DNA of 64,000 nucleotides, taken from assembly GCA_013141175.1 (NCBI GenBank), contig JABFRN010000001.1:434001-498000 (forward strand), in the 5' to 3' direction. The stretch is from Lysobacter sp. Its GTDB lineage: Bacteria; Pseudomonadota; Gammaproteobacteria; Xanthomonadales; Xanthomonadaceae. This document shows positions 63,861-64,000 of this stretch, in pieces; within the stretch, counting starts at the first letter, position 1; each line of letters begins with the position of its first letter. The notes beneath the pieces are model-generated. The model did not search any database. It worked only from the letters and a program-made list of their open reading frames with translations, and had not been told where the DNA came from. The position numbers and the translations under genes are program-made.

Positions 63861-64000
63861 ATGACATTGCCGCTGACCAGATCGCTGATCACCGTTTCCC
63901 TGCTGCTGGCGGCCCTGGCCGCAGGTACGGCCCAGGCCGCCGACCGTGGCGACCGCGTCGAGCGCCGCTTCGACCACCGGGGCGACCATATCGACAACCG
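63861..64000 (+). CDS. exported protein, 5' part only
   Basis: ATG 63861 has AGAAGGA ahead and opens a signal peptide (MTLPLTRSLITVSLLLAALA, cleavage near AQA-A) followed by an Arg/Asp/His-rich repeat-like stretch (RGDRVERRFDHRGD). The gene runs beyond the right edge. The family cannot be named. Confidence 0.75.
   Translation, partial: MTLPLTRSLITVSLLLAALAAGTAQAADRGDRVERRFDHRGDHIDN

Overview
The window looks like chromosome from a high-G+C gammaproteobacterium of the Xanthomonadales, most likely a Lysobacter/Luteimonas-type soil or predatory bacterium. The grounds are the codon use, the array of secreted proteases with C-terminal P and PPC domains, two TonB receptors, and families such as DUF2069, DUF2145, SufT and split pntAB/pntB. 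The genus is inference.

Region 1 (1-4456) is a visibly A+T-richer island with a three-gene minus-strand cassette: a FAD/NAD(P)-type oxidoreductase, a possibly protease-dead PA-fold-like protein, and a RecA/KaiC-like ATPase that runs off the left edge. It is an uncharacterised candidate conflict or defence system. Region 2 (4457-7374) holds an XRE regulator, a small exported protein, a DUF2145 protein and a hypothetical. Region 3 (7510-13551) is one sulfate-acquisition operon read right to left: Rrf2 regulator, YezD, OprP-type porin, sulfate-binding protein, CysT, CysW, CysA, with a palindromic operator in front. Region 4 (13621-17334) is housekeeping: acylphosphatase, TlpA-like lipoprotein, YihY membrane protein, WrbA, DUF2069 and a one-domain asparaginase-like protein.

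Region 5 (17430-44703) is a 27-kb array of secreted enzymes, all on the minus strand and mostly monocistronic: three S8 subtilases, an M28 aminopeptidase, an S1 lysyl-endopeptidase-like protease, two M4 thermolysin-like proteases, two large paralogous P-domain proteins with no recognisable peptidase domain, and a fragment of a third M4 gene. Most end in the same roughly 110-residue P domain. Several have a similar promoter about 165-200 nt before the start codon, and most end in a strong GC-rich terminator. A TonB receptor and a DUF4097-like protein sit inside the array.

Region 6 (44749-53338) holds SufT, a large TonB receptor, small membrane proteins, a DUF1295 protein and a stand-alone GyrB-like ATPase without TOPRIM. 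Region 7 (53339-60325) is rich in dispersed repeats. It carries a REP-associated-type (Y1) transposase flanked by inverted copies of a GTGGGTGTCCC-type element, more copies near other genes, a GDSL hydrolase, a DUF2306 protein, an APC permease, a serine hydrolase and a truncated LuxR. In two genes this repeat has become the coding 3' end. Region 8 (60326-61916) is a second A+T-rich islet with a nucleotidyltransferase-fold/DUF262 pair. The window closes with pntAB-pntB and the start of an exported protein (62007-64000).
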